NCBI GenBank assembly: GCA_029269125.1
Contig: JARHXX010000002.1
Location: forward strand, 62,001 to 126,000
Source of the DNA: Kiritimatiellaeota bacterium B1221
Lineage (GTDB): Bacteria; Verrucomicrobiota; Kiritimatiellia; SS1-B-03-39; UBA6053
Direction: 5' to 3'
DNA: 64,000 bases
The notes beneath the pieces are model-generated. The model saw only the letters and a program-made list of their open reading frames with translations. It was not told the origin of the DNA and did not search any database. Positions 51,399 through 61,176 of the stretch are shown here, one piece after another (positions within the stretch are counted from its first letter, which is position 1; every line of letters starts with the position of its first letter). Position numbers and translations under genes: made by a program.

Positions 51399-53507
51399 AT
51401 GAAACACGCCCAGCCTCTTTCCCACCAACGTCCGCTTCCTCTTTCCACTTTTTATTATGGTTCCACGTATTATCCGGAACATTGGCAACCTGAGGATATG
51501 GAAAATGACATTTCCCTGATGAAGGCTGCTGGCTTTAATATGGTTCGCATGGCGGAGTTTGCCTGGCATCTGTTTGAACCGGAAGAAGGGCGTTTCGATT
51601 TTTCCTGGTTGGATCCTCATATTGAAAAATTGGGAAAAGCAGGGATTGTCACTTTTATGTGTACGCCCACTGCCACGCCTCCACGCTGGTTGACAGCGAA
51701 GCATCCGGAGATGTTACGTGAGGATGTCCGTGGTGATAAGATGTGCCACGGGTCCCGTCAACATGCCTCTCATTTCAGTGATATTTTCAGGGAATACAGC
51801 CGCAGAATTACCCGGGTCTTGGCGGAGCATTATGCGGGTAATCCTTATGTGGTGGGGTGGCAGACGGATAACGAATTCCATTGTCACTTTGCCGAAGATC
51901 ATTCTCCGGCAGTCCAAAAAGGATTTCGGAAATTTCTCAAAGAGAAATTTGACGGGGATATTCAAAAATTGAATAAAGCGTGGGGGGCGGATTTTTGGGC
52001 GATGAGTTATCAGAATTTTGATCAAATCGAAACGCCCCGGAATATGCATCCCACACATTTGAATCCGGCACATGTTCTGGATTATCAACGCTGCTTAAGT
52101 TGGGGAGTCACGCATTTTCAACGAGACCAATTGGAGATTTTGCGGGAAGTGAATTCGAACTGGTGGATCACCCACAATGGTTGTTTTTCGTCTCTTGATT
52201 TTCATGGAGAGTTTACCGCAGACTTGGACTTCCTTGGCTTTGATAGTTATCCCTTTTTTGAGCAGAGGGTTTCTCAACGTTGGTTAACGCATGCTTTTAA
52301 TTTGGACTACGTACGGGGATTTTCCGGAAACTTTATTATTCCTGAGCAGCAGTCAGGTCCGGGGGGGCAGACAGACTATTTTCACAATACGCCTGAACCC
52401 GGGGAAATGCGCCGCATGGCCTACAGTTCGATCGGTCATGGTGCGGACAGTTTATTGTTTTTCCGTTGGCGAACCTGCCGCTTTGGCGCGGAGGAGTATT
52501 GGTGCGGACTGCTCGATCACGATAACATTCCAAAACGCCGGTTGGCGGAAGCAGGGCAATTAGGTGCCGAACTGAAAAGGGTGGGGCCTGCGCTGATGGG
52601 ATCTTCGGTGGATATTTCAGTGGCGATTGCGGGATCGGATTACGATAGCAATGCCGGACACCAGGCGCTTCATTTGGGATTACCCGGCCCCCGTCAGGCT
52701 TCTGAAGAGGTGCATATGCATTTGAACCGCAAAGGATATTCGGTGGGGATTGTACATCCGGATGATAATCTGCATGGCGTGGACGTGTATATCATTCCTC
52801 ATTTCCCTCTGTTTAAACCTGACTGGGTTCCACAACTGAAAGCGTGGGTCCGGCAAGGCGGCACTTTGATTGTCGGTGTGCGCGCCGGAAGTAAAGACGT
52901 GAACAACAATGTGATTTCGGAGCCCTTACCTGGATGTCTTGCTGAACTAACCGGCACATGGGTGAAAGAGAGTGGAAAACAAAATGTTCCGAATACCCGC
53001 CCCCTGGAAATCAGTTTGCAGGGACAAACGGTGACGACGGAAACCTGGTATGAGGAACTGGTGGCAGAAGATGCGGAAGTTATTGGCACCTGGAATAGCC
53101 GCTTTCTTAAAGGGCTGCCCGCGGTAACTTGCCGGAATGTGGGCAAAGGAAAAGTTCTGCACGTCGGAACCTGGTTCACAAATGACGTGGTTGATTTACT
53201 TACGCCGTATCTACCGGCGCCGCATTCCTTTCCGGAAAATGTGGAAATCGTGGATCGGGTACATCCGGATGGGTACACCTTACAGTTTGTGATCAATCAC
53301 AATGAGGATGCGGTAAAAATTCATTTGGTAGAAGCCGCGACGGATCTCATCAGCGGTGAATCCCTGTCCGGTGAGGTGGAACTGGATTTCAATGGGGTGC
53401 TGGTGCTGAAAAGGGAGGGGGAGCGTTTTAAGTGCAGGACTGCGGGCCTCAGGCTCTCCGGAAAACAGCACGCAACCGTTTCAGGCGCACAACTTGCCCC
53501 TCAATAG
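51399..53507 (+). CDS. GH42 beta-galactosidase
   Basis: A 702-residue glycoside hydrolase family 42 enzyme. The N-terminal barrel opens FYYGSTYYPEHWQPEDMENDI and has NMVRMAEFAWHLFEPEEG. The acid/base is Glu159 in WQTDNEFHC and the nucleophile Glu316 in FIIPEQQSGPGG. The trimerisation domain and C-terminal small domain follow, giving the usual length of about 680-700. No signal peptide, so it acts in the cytosol on imported galactosides. CHFAED and other metal-site cysteines of some GH42 members are only partly present. Monocistronic, divergent from the isomerase-like gene. Confidence 0.95.
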   Translation: MKHAQPLSHQRPLPLSTFYYGSTYYPEHWQPEDMENDISLMKAAGFNMVRMAEFAWHLFEPEEGRFDFSWLDPHIEKLGKAGIVTFMCTPTATPPRWLTAKHPEMLREDVRGDKMCHGSRQHASHFSDIFREYSRRITRVLAEHYAGNPYVVGWQTDNEFHCHFAEDHSPAVQKGFRKFLKEKFDGDIQKLNKAWGADFWAMSYQNFDQIETPRNMHPTHLNPAHVLDYQRCLSWGVTHFQRDQLEILREVNSNWWITHNGCFSSLDFHGEFTADLDFLGFDSYPFFEQRVSQRWLTHAFNLDYVRGFSGNFIIPEQQSGPGGQTDYFHNTPEPGEMRRMAYSSIGHGADSLLFFRWRTCRFGAEEYWCGLLDHDNIPKRRLAEAGQLGAELKRVGPALMGSSVDISVAIAGSDYDSNAGHQALHLGLPGPRQASEEVHMHLNRKGYSVGIVHPDDNLHGVDVYIIPHFPLFKPDWVPQLKAWVRQGGTLIVGVRAGSKDVNNNVISEPLPGCLAELTGTWVKESGKQNVPNTRPLEISLQGQTVTTETWYEELVAEDAEVIGTWNSRFLKGLPAVTCRNVGKGKVLHVGTWFTNDVVDLLTPYLPAPHSFPENVEIVDRVHPDGYTLQFVINHNEDAVKIHLVEAATDLISGESLSGEVELDFNGVLVLKREGERFKCRTAGLRLSGKQHATVSGAQLAPQ

Positions 53508-53552
53508 GAGATCCTCTCTTTCATACCTCCACCTTTTTCCCGCCACGCGCGG

Positions 53553-55307
53553 CTAGGTCGTCGAATGATAAGACTGTTTCTGGGTCACGCGGAGGATTTC
53601 ATCGACGGTGGTTTCACCGTTGAGCACCATCTTCCATCCTTTTTGGCGCAGACTGGTTAATCCTTTTTTGGCCGCGGTTTCACGGATTTCATTGGCGGGT
53701 TTGTTGGCGATGATTTCCATTCGGAGATCATCGTCGACCATCATGATTTCGTGGAGGGCAGTCCGTCCGTGGTACCCGGTGTAGTTGCAGTCTGCACATC
53801 CACTTCCTTTCCGAATGCCGGAAAAATCCAAATGACTTCCGAATTGGGCTTCCAGTTCGGGGATAAGTGGCGGGGGCATTTCAGCGGGCTCTTTGCATTT
53901 TGAGCAGATCCGCCGCACCAGACGTTGGGCGACGACGCCCTCCAAACAGGAGCTGACCAAATAAGGCTCAATCCCCATGTCCACCAAGCGGGTGACCGCG
54001 CTGGGGGCGTCATTGGTGTGAAGGGTGCTGAGTACCAAATGTCCGGTGAGCGATGCGCGAACCGCAATATCTGCCGTCTCCGCATCACGAATTTCGCCAA
54101 TCAAAACAATATCAGGGTCATGTCTTAAAATAGATCTGAGAATGCTGGCGAAAGTCAGTCCGATCTTGGAATGAACCTGTAGTTGGCTGATACCCTCCAT
54201 TTGATATTCAATAGGGTCTTCCACGGTAATGATTTTGGCCTCATCACTTTTGAGTTCATTCAGCATGGCGTAAAGGGTCGTGGTCTTTCCGCTTCCGGTG
54301 GGGCCGGTGAGCAGCACGATACCGTGAGGGAGTCCTCCCAGATATTTAATCATGGGCAGGTCTTCATCCTGAATTCCCAGCGTTGCCAACGAGATACTCA
54401 TACTTCCCCGGCTGAGAATACGCATATTCACCGTTTCTCCGTGACGGGTGGGCAGTACAGAGACCCGCAAATCAAATTCTTCGTTGATGGCGCGCACTTT
54501 GATACGTCCATCATGGGGTTTGCGTTTTTCAGCGATATCCATGCTGGCCATGTTTTTGATACAGCTGGCAATCGAACGTTTTAACTTTGCGATGCCTTCA
54601 GGTAAAGGGACTTTCTGCAACAGACCGTCAATTCGATAACGCAAGACGACATGATCTTCAAAAGGTTCGATATGAATATCGGTTGCCCGCATTTTGATGG
54701 CTTCAAGAATGATGTTGTGCACGAATTCAATCATGCCGGCTTCTTCGGAGCCCTCACCGATATCCGCCCCCTCGAAATTTAATTCATCCAACTGGGTGGT
54801 GGTGATGATTTCATGAATGTTTTGTGCCCCGAGTCCGTAAAAATGGCTCAGGGCTTTAAGCAATTCACTTTCCAAAACATACACCCAGCGAATTTGTCCG
54901 CCGAGAAGCATTTTGAGACTGTCTTCCATCATGGACTCAGGCATGACCGCGGTGGCGAGCGTAATGACTCCGGCATCATCTTGTACGGGCAATACCTGAT
55001 AGCGCAGCGCGGTTTTGGCTTTGATTTTTGCAGTGAGCCCGGTGTCCACCTGGTATTCATGGAGGCCTTTGAAAGGGATGCCGGTAATCTCTGCCATTTC
55101 ACGCAGAATCTCCGCCTCGCTTGCGGTTTGATTGGAACGTAAAAGCTCTCCGGGACTGGTGCCGCTTAATTGGGCTTGTTGCTGAATGCGGTTCCATTCT
55201 TCGAGGTTAAGCAGCCCTCTGTCCACGAAACGTGCGCCTAATTCACGCCAGGCCGTTTCGGGACTGGGGCGCATACCATGATGAAAAGAGGCGGAATCGA
55301 AACTCAT
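53553..55307 (-). CDS. pilB: Type IV pilus assembly ATPase PilB/GspE
   Basis: A 584-residue ATPase that drives pilus extension. The N-terminal MshEN-like region (residues about 20-170: LNLEEWNRIQQQAQLSGTSP) and the core include Walker A GPTGSGKTTTLYAML, the Asp box DIHIEPFEDHVVLRYRIDG, Walker B ILRHDPDIVLIGEIRD, the His box LTGHLVLSTLHTND and a zinc-binding set of four cysteines (CSKCKEPA and CADCNYTG). Last gene of the minus-strand pilus operon. It overlaps the pilP-like gene by four bases. No PilT retraction ATPase or PilC is in the window. Confidence 0.93.
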   Translation of the reverse strand: MSFDSASFHHGMRPSPETAWRELGARFVDRGLLNLEEWNRIQQQAQLSGTSPGELLRSNQTASEAEILREMAEITGIPFKGLHEYQVDTGLTAKIKAKTALRYQVLPVQDDAGVITLATAVMPESMMEDSLKMLLGGQIRWVYVLESELLKALSHFYGLGAQNIHEIITTTQLDELNFEGADIGEGSEEAGMIEFVHNIILEAIKMRATDIHIEPFEDHVVLRYRIDGLLQKVPLPEGIAKLKRSIASCIKNMASMDIAEKRKPHDGRIKVRAINEEFDLRVSVLPTRHGETVNMRILSRGSMSISLATLGIQDEDLPMIKYLGGLPHGIVLLTGPTGSGKTTTLYAMLNELKSDEAKIITVEDPIEYQMEGISQLQVHSKIGLTFASILRSILRHDPDIVLIGEIRDAETADIAVRASLTGHLVLSTLHTNDAPSAVTRLVDMGIEPYLVSSCLEGVVAQRLVRRICSKCKEPAEMPPPLIPELEAQFGSHLDFSGIRKGSGCADCNYTGYHGRTALHEIMMVDDDLRMEIIANKPANEIRETAAKKGLTSLRQKGWKMVLNGETTVDEILRVTQKQSYHSTT

Positions 55308-55987
55308 AACGGAACCTCAAATTGTTGGGGTTTCCCCCGTGGCAAAAAGATTACGGGTCCTGATCCCCTTTGAATCTGAACCCTTTCAGCGGTAATTTGA
55401 TTCACTGTGAAAGGCGGGATTTTGTCCCCCACCGTGAGAAATTTTTGTGAGCCCGATTCGGTGATTGCCACCAGTGCAACCGTAGATTGGTCGGGTCGTT
55501 TTAACAGACCCCGATAGGTGAGGGTCAAGGGTTGGGTTTTGGGTGCCGCAGCCGGAGGAGGTTGAGGGCGGGTGGCGACACGAGGGGAGCTTCCGGTGGG
55601 CCGTTTCACTGCTGGCGGATTCGGTTTAGGGGCTCCCCGGGAGTTCCGCACCGTGGGATTTGCCTGTGAATTCGGGTTCGGAGAATTTTCTTTCGGCGGT
55701 TTAGGCGATGGTTTTTGCGGGGGCTTCCGGTAAAACGGATTGGGAATATCTTCTGGAGTCTGAAAGACCCGGTGGACTTCCAGCACATCGCTTAGGGATA
55801 CGGCTTCCAGGGGGATTTGGTTTTCAAATCTGCCCCGGCCCAGCGGGAGGCTTTCATCTTTCGGTGGAAAAAGGTATGTCCAGCTGAACCAGCATACGCT
55901 TACCAGGAAAAGGAAAACCGCGGTGAAGGCCACCGATTGGGGATCGCCTTGTTTCAGGGAATGAAATCGTTTGAGCGGAGATTGCAT
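55304..55987 (-). CDS. PilP/GspC-like pilus assembly protein
   Basis: A 227-residue inner-membrane protein. I take ATG 55987 (MQSPLKRFHSLKQGD), one base after the upstream stop. One helix (SVAFTAVFLFLVSVCWFSWTY), a long Pro/Asn/Lys-rich linker (PPQKPSPKPPKENSPNPNSQ region) and a C-terminal beta domain (LTLTYRGLLKRPDQSTVALV; KFLTVGDKIPPFTVNQIT) similar to PilP/GspC domains that touch the secretin. Order in the operon agrees with that role. Low-complexity linker makes alignment by eye uncertain. Confidence 0.75.
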   Translation of the reverse strand: MQSPLKRFHSLKQGDPQSVAFTAVFLFLVSVCWFSWTYLFPPKDESLPLGRGRFENQIPLEAVSLSDVLEVHRVFQTPEDIPNPFYRKPPQKPSPKPPKENSPNPNSQANPTVRNSRGAPKPNPPAVKRPTGSSPRVATRPQPPPAAAPKTQPLTLTYRGLLKRPDQSTVALVAITESGSQKFLTVGDKIPPFTVNQITAERVQIQRGSGPVIFLPRGKPQQFEVPL

Positions 55988-55988
55988 T

Positions 55989-56816
55989 TTAATGTCCTGT
56001 CGCTCTCGTTCGTTTGGCAGGTTTGCCAAGATTGCTGTCGAGATTTTGCGCTTCCTCCAGAAATAAAAATGAACTGAGGGTCGCGGTCATGCGTACTTCG
56101 TCCGCATTTCGTAAAGAAGTTTTTTCCATGGCGATGTTGCGCAGAAGCATGGCCCGGTCTTTTTGAAACATGGCTTCCCAGAGCCGGACCAATCCGGTCA
56201 TGGGACCTTCAAACATCACCTGCAAGGGGAATTCCTCCATATAAACGATGTCTGTACCTTCCACAGAATGGACAACCGGGGAGAGGGGCGCAATACTGCG
56301 AATATCCGCAATTCCGTACTCGATGGCGGTATCCACCAGTTTTTCCACGGTGAGGAGCTGCAGCATTTTTTCCCGGGCGACATCGTTGCTTTCGATTAAA
56401 TCGATCATTCCTAAATCGGTCGGAACTTTGATGCGCTGTTTCCGCGCTTTATCGATTAACCGGATTCGGGCATAGTGAAGGTACGTTTTATAATCAATTT
56501 TGGTGACATCCTGAGACTGCCACTCCTCCTGATTTGCAAAACTGGCAAGATGTCCGGTGACTTCCTTCCATTCCTGCAGGCGTTGCTGAACTTCTAATTC
56601 AACTTGCCGTTTTTTTTGTAGAAGAGCGGCTTCTCCCAACAGATATCCGGCTGTTTGCAATTGGCTTGTTTTGTTTTTAACTTCTTCCCTGAGTAACGCC
56701 CGTTCTTGGATTCTGGGGCGCAGCACCGCGAAAAACAGTACCAGAATGAGCGCGCTCAATCCGGCCAGAGAAAGCATGAAAAATTGTCTTTCTGTCAGGC
56801 GGGATTCCATACTCAT
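55989..56816 (-). CDS. PilO-like/Amuc_1100-like protein
   Basis: A 275-residue protein with one N-terminal helix (FFMLSLAGLSALILVLFFAVL), a coiled coil (REEVKNKTSQLQTA..., LEVQQRLQEWKEV) and a ferredoxin-like C-terminal domain (FPLQVMFEGPMTGLVRLWEAM), the plan of PilO and of Akkermansia Amuc_1100. It sits directly after a PilM-PilN fusion, as in that locus. PilO helps align the inner-membrane platform with the secretin. Overlaps pilM by four bases. Confidence 0.82.
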   Translation of the reverse strand: MSMESRLTERQFFMLSLAGLSALILVLFFAVLRPRIQERALLREEVKNKTSQLQTAGYLLGEAALLQKKRQVELEVQQRLQEWKEVTGHLASFANQEEWQSQDVTKIDYKTYLHYARIRLIDKARKQRIKVPTDLGMIDLIESNDVAREKMLQLLTVEKLVDTAIEYGIADIRSIAPLSPVVHSVEGTDIVYMEEFPLQVMFEGPMTGLVRLWEAMFQKDRAMLLRNIAMEKTSLRNADEVRMTATLSSFLFLEEAQNLDSNLGKPAKRTRATGH

Positions 56817-58534
56817 GGTTTCTCCTCCTGATGAGGGGTCAGATTTTCAATCAGTTGTAAATCCAGTACAAAACGTGTGAAGCGGGTGGAGGCCCATTGG
56901 GGCGTCCGATCAACATCCTCAAAGATTAAATCATCATTCAGCAAGTCCGCGGATTTCACGGCCGGGAGGGTGGCCAATTTTTCAATAAGTGTCTTCACCG
57001 TGGACAGGTCCTGTTTGTGGGTATAGCCTTCCACAATGATCCGGTTCATTCGCGCGTCCCGCATTTCTTCCGCTTGTTGACGGTTCAGTTTTTGCAGGGC
57101 AAGTCGTCGGCTGGTGGAGATTTCGCGCCGTTGCTTCTCATCCGCATTTTCCAGGCGGATTTGCAGATACGATTCGCTGTCTCCGAGAAACGTGAGGAAG
57201 TCTTCAGGATCCTTTTCCCTGGCAATAAAGAGGGTGATATCCCGAATCCGGGTGCTGTTGGAGACGAAATCGGACAAGGGCCGGATCATTTTGTCCACTT
57301 GTTCCTGCTTATGCAGCAAGGCCTCGTTATCTTTGCGGATAACATCCATGCGTTGCAGGGTAGCGGTTTGCGCATCCAGAAGCTTTTTTTCACGTTGAAA
57401 CGAAATTTGGGTTGCGGCTCCAAACATTGCCAATGCGGCTACGGAAAAAACACTGGTTATGGCCCAATATTGTTTGTTACGTTTGCGGTTAAGAGATTGG
57501 CGAATCTGCGGGGTGAGCAGGGAGGAGGAGGCGCGGGCAATTCCCAAGGCATCGGCTGCCAATCCGCACGCAATCACATAAGCCGGGCTGTTTGACGACT
57601 CCAGACCGGGGAGGCTTCCCGGATAAGAAATCGATATTGCCAGTTCACTTTTTAATTGTTGTTGAAGGGGTTTCCATTGTGATCCGCCCCCGCAGAGCAT
57701 CATTCGCCGAATTTCATCTTTGTTGCCTGATTTCCCGTTGCTTTCACTGAAGATTTGCAGGCAGGCATTAAGTTCTTGAACCCACTGACGCACAAAGGAT
57801 TGCAGGACCTCTCCCATTTCAGCGGGAAGCTCGCTGAGGGTTTCTGCTTTTAATCGGATACGTTCCGCTTGGGCGTAAGGAATTTTGGAACGGGCTGCCA
57901 GCGATTGGGTGATTTGTGCGCTGCCGAGGGCAAAACTTCTGGCAAAGCGGACGCCCTGTCCATCGCCAATAAGCACTTCAGTATGGCTGGCGCCCAAATT
58001 TACAAACAAGGTGGGTTGATGGATGGGTTCCCCGAGTCCAATGTAGCCATTGTAAAGAGCGACCGGGGCAGGGCAGGCATTGACGATATTGAGTTTCCCG
58101 GACACCAGGGGAGACAACGCCATTTCCAGTAAATCCGGCCGGGCCATTCCCAACAGCAGTTTGCGTTCTTGCTTTAGGTTGGAGGCGGGGGATACGGACA
58201 CTTCCATTTGCGCATCAGTCATTTCACTGAAGCGCATGGCTTCCATATTTCCGACCTGCGCAAATTCGCGGGGGTCTTCCGCTTCCATGGTAATGTGTTG
58301 ATACAGTACCCGGCTGCCACCGACCTGAGCCACGACCGGGGTGTTTCCCAAATGAGATTCTTCCCACCAGCGCCGAATGGTTTTCCCGGTTTCAGACAGG
58401 TCCAAAGGCAAGGGGAGCTCTTCCGCGCGGAGGATGCGGAGTTTTTGTCCGTTGGCGACGGCCTGCACCACTTTGATACTGTGGTGGCCGATGTCGATAC
58501 CGACAGCCGATTTGGAAGTTGTGCGCATACCCAC
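56813..58534 (-). CDS. pilM: PilM-PilN fusion protein
   Basis: A 573-residue fusion of two pilus platform proteins. Residues about 8-345 are an actin-fold PilM: VGIDIGHHSIKVVQ (phosphate 1), FVNLGASHTEVLIGDG (phosphate 2) and LCGGGSQWKPL (adenosine). A helix (WAITSVFSVAALAMFGAA, about 370-387) and a coiled coil follow, then a PilN-like domain (IVEGYTHKQDLSTVKTLIEKL). Separate genes in Pseudomonas are fused here. Start is GTG 58534, which overlaps the stop of pilQ by one base, or ATG 58528. Confidence 0.87.
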   Translation of the reverse strand: MGMRTTSKSAVGIDIGHHSIKVVQAVANGQKLRILRAEELPLPLDLSETGKTIRRWWEESHLGNTPVVAQVGGSRVLYQHITMEAEDPREFAQVGNMEAMRFSEMTDAQMEVSVSPASNLKQERKLLLGMARPDLLEMALSPLVSGKLNIVNACPAPVALYNGYIGLGEPIHQPTLFVNLGASHTEVLIGDGQGVRFARSFALGSAQITQSLAARSKIPYAQAERIRLKAETLSELPAEMGEVLQSFVRQWVQELNACLQIFSESNGKSGNKDEIRRMMLCGGGSQWKPLQQQLKSELAISISYPGSLPGLESSNSPAYVIACGLAADALGIARASSSLLTPQIRQSLNRKRNKQYWAITSVFSVAALAMFGAATQISFQREKKLLDAQTATLQRMDVIRKDNEALLHKQEQVDKMIRPLSDFVSNSTRIRDITLFIAREKDPEDFLTFLGDSESYLQIRLENADEKQRREISTSRRLALQKLNRQQAEEMRDARMNRIIVEGYTHKQDLSTVKTLIEKLATLPAVKSADLLNDDLIFEDVDRTPQWASTRFTRFVLDLQLIENLTPHQEEKP

Positions 58535-60363
58535 TATTCTGCAATGGATTCATCTGCAGGGCCATTGGCTTGAATGGCTCTGCCGCGGGTTTCGGATGCA
58601 TCGGGGGTATTCCAATCGATGGGAACCAAATCCTCACCCCGTTTTGAAATTAAGGTGGCGGTTACAAAAATGAGCAGGTTTTCTTTTTCCTGGCGAATGG
58701 TGGTTTTGGTGAACAGTTTTCCAAAGATGGGAATGGCACTGATGAAGGGGATACCACTGACTTCTTCCTGATCCCGATGGCGCATGAGTCCGCCCATCAC
58801 TACGGTTTCACCGCTCTGAACAATCACTTCGGTTTCGATTAAACTGCGGGCCAATTCGGGAAACTCAATTCCGCCAAATGCGATCGTGGCATCGCTTTCC
58901 CCATCCGTGTTGGTATTGACCAGTGCCTGGGTGACTTCCCTGAACTGGATCAATTCGGTAATTTCCGGGCGGAGACGGAGATTGATGTCCCGACGATTTA
59001 AACCCACACTGGGAGTGGCCTGTAATTCAAAGCCGGTTTCCAAAATATCCACTTGCGGGTCCCGGATGAGTAATTCGTCACGGTCCTCGCCGGTACCATA
59101 CGTTTCGCGTTCGATATCGACATCGGAGATATACGAAATGTCTCTGCCGATACGAATAAAAGAGGGGCGGTTATTGACGGCGATCACTTTCGGGGCACTG
59201 AGGGTGCGGGCATCACTCTCCAATTCCAGTGCGTGAAGCACCGCTTGAAATTGCGGGTCGGTGAGGATTCCGCTGAAGCTTGCGGTGAGTCCGGTCCCCT
59301 GGTTTAAGGAATCTCCAAAATTAACATTTGAGCCGCTATTCACCTGTGTACGGGGTTGACCGTTGGTTTCGGATGTGACGACATCGCTTTGTAACAACCA
59401 GCTAATTCCCAGTTCCCGCAGATCACTTACATTGGTGCTAATAAAGCGGGCTTCAATGAGTACCTGGGGCGGGGTTACATCAATGGCTTCAACCAGCTGA
59501 TCCACCATATGCAGATTGCGTTCGGTATTTTTGACCAGCAAAATTTGCGAGTTGCTGTCGAAAAGGTAATCGGCCCCTTCGGGGAGAGAGATGAAGCGCT
59601 CAATGGCATCGAGTAACACCAAGCCTTCGGCATCGGCGCCGTCTTCACTCAGGTATTGGGTGGGGATCCCGTTACGCAGCCGATATAAGCGGGTAAAAAG
59701 AGGGGTGCCGGACATGGTCTCGTCGGCCTCGGTAATCCAAATCACACCTTTGCCATAATGAAAGCTGATGTTCATGTTGCGGGAAAGGTAATCAAACAAT
59801 TCGCGCAGGGTGATTTTTTCAGCATGAATGGTCACCGGGTCGGTCTGCAGATTAGGGTCCGCGATGATGTTGATCTGTTTTTCCTGGCCCAGATACGTAA
59901 TGATATCCCCCAGGCTGATGGCATCAAAATGGAGCGCGATTTCGTCATCTAAGAGTTTCATCATCGGCGCATCTTCGCGGATATGGGTGCTGTCATTTCC
60001 CTGGATATAACGACGGATGCCGTAGGTGTCCGGCAGGGTGGCGTCTTCAGCCGATTCCAACATGCCCCGGGTGGTGGAATCGTCCCGGCGAATTCGGGAT
60101 TCGGCAATACGCCTCTCGTTGAGGGTGTTCATGATTTCCGCTTGCAATGCGGTTAATTCAGGGCTGTTCGGATGGTTGTGTTCAATGTTGACGCAGGCAA
60201 TCAACGCATCGGTAAGGCGTCCTTCATTGTAAAGGCGCCGGGCATCTGCAATCTCTTCCGTGGCGGGTTGAGGCAGGCGTTCGGCCGTACTTTGCGGGGC
60301 CTGACAACTGGTTAGTTGAAAACATAACCAAAAGAGGAACAGGGAGGCGGTAAATTTTTTCAT
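58534..60363 (-). CDS. pilQ: Outer-membrane secretin PilQ/GspD
   Basis: A 609-residue secretin starting at 60363 (MKKFTASLFLFWLCFQLTSC), whose Cys20 is a lipoprotein attachment site. After a tetratricopeptide-like stretch (about 30-75) and N domains (LGDIITYLGQEKQINIIAD; ITLRELFDYLSRNMNISF; STAN/secretin entry PPQVLIEARFISTNVSDLRELG), the secretin core has VIAVNNRPSFIRIGRDISY, IIVQ-type VQSGETVVMGGLMRHRDQE and FGKLFTKTTIRQEKENLLIF. The pore lets the pilus pass. Near the 5' end of the operon, downstream of the prepilin gene by 16 bases. Confidence 0.92.
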   Translation of the reverse strand: MKKFTASLFLFWLCFQLTSCQAPQSTAERLPQPATEEIADARRLYNEGRLTDALIACVNIEHNHPNSPELTALQAEIMNTLNERRIAESRIRRDDSTTRGMLESAEDATLPDTYGIRRYIQGNDSTHIREDAPMMKLLDDEIALHFDAISLGDIITYLGQEKQINIIADPNLQTDPVTIHAEKITLRELFDYLSRNMNISFHYGKGVIWITEADETMSGTPLFTRLYRLRNGIPTQYLSEDGADAEGLVLLDAIERFISLPEGADYLFDSNSQILLVKNTERNLHMVDQLVEAIDVTPPQVLIEARFISTNVSDLRELGISWLLQSDVVTSETNGQPRTQVNSGSNVNFGDSLNQGTGLTASFSGILTDPQFQAVLHALELESDARTLSAPKVIAVNNRPSFIRIGRDISYISDVDIERETYGTGEDRDELLIRDPQVDILETGFELQATPSVGLNRRDINLRLRPEITELIQFREVTQALVNTNTDGESDATIAFGGIEFPELARSLIETEVIVQSGETVVMGGLMRHRDQEEVSGIPFISAIPIFGKLFTKTTIRQEKENLLIFVTATLISKRGEDLVPIDWNTPDASETRGRAIQANGPADESIAE

Positions 60364-60379
60364 GAGAATCAAAACAGGT

Positions 60380-61123
60380 TTAGGGAGCAAGGGGGTATTC
60401 CCATTGAGGTCCACTGAGAAAGATGTGACCGTCCATCGCCACGTTGAGTACCCGTATTTCTGATACGATTTTGTTGTCATCCAGGTTGTCGACACGCACT
60501 TTTTTGTCATCATAATGATGGAAGCAACGTACCAGCGGAAATTTGGATGGGTCGTAACCGTCCGGTGAATAGGAGTCACCGCTGAGCTGACGTAATTTGG
60601 CTTCCGCCCAGGATACTTGGCCGTCGTCATTCAAATCTGCTTCATCCACGCTGCCGGAGAACCATGAACATTCAGCTGCACAAAATTCATACATATATGA
60701 GCAGGCATCTATTTCAGTGTTTCGGTCCGGATGGTTGTTGCCCGTCATGTCATCGGTTTCTTCGAATGCATTCTGGTCGTTATAGTTGGGACTTTCATCC
60801 GGCTTACTTCCATAGGTGCCATGACTTGAGTCGCCGGGACAAACCAGATTTGTCGCGTTGGCGAACTCCGGTACCATGGCGGATAACCAAGGGAAGATCG
60901 CATCGGTTTCATCATTATAACGACCGGATTTTACGGATAAATAGTTGGTGTTCCAGGCAATGCCGAAATTTCGCAAATTGGACATGCATTTTGTTTGTTG
61001 CGCACGATTGATGGCGCTGTTGATGGCTGGGAACAGCAGGGACGCAAGCAATACGATGATCGCAATCACCACAAGCATCTCTATCAGGGTAAATCCACTT
61101 TGTGTAGGTTTTTGTTCTTTCAT
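60380..61123 (-). CDS. Type IV prepilin-like protein with EF-hand loop
   Basis: A 247-residue protein starting at 61123 (MKEQKPTQSG). A prepilin cleavage site (QSG/FTLIEMLVVIAIIVLLASLLF) with Glu at mature position 5 is followed by AINRAQQTKCMSNLRNFG, as in PVC pseudopilin/DUF1559-like proteins. It carries DLNDDGQVSWAEAK, a canonical calcium EF-hand loop, between Cys-containing segments, and ends NVAMDGHIFLSG (an H/DG-type motif). Size is larger than a normal pilin. Likely a minor or major pilin or pseudopilin; processed by a PilD peptidase not in the window. First gene of the operon. Confidence 0.87.
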   Translation of the reverse strand: MKEQKPTQSGFTLIEMLVVIAIIVLLASLLFPAINSAINRAQQTKCMSNLRNFGIAWNTNYLSVKSGRYNDETDAIFPWLSAMVPEFANATNLVCPGDSSHGTYGSKPDESPNYNDQNAFEETDDMTGNNHPDRNTEIDACSYMYEFCAAECSWFSGSVDEADLNDDGQVSWAEAKLRQLSGDSYSPDGYDPSKFPLVRCFHHYDDKKVRVDNLDDNKIVSEIRVLNVAMDGHIFLSGPQWEYPLAP

Positions 61124-61176
61124 ACTAATCAGATACATACTAGGTACCCTATGTTCGCATTTGGGACGAGAAAAAA

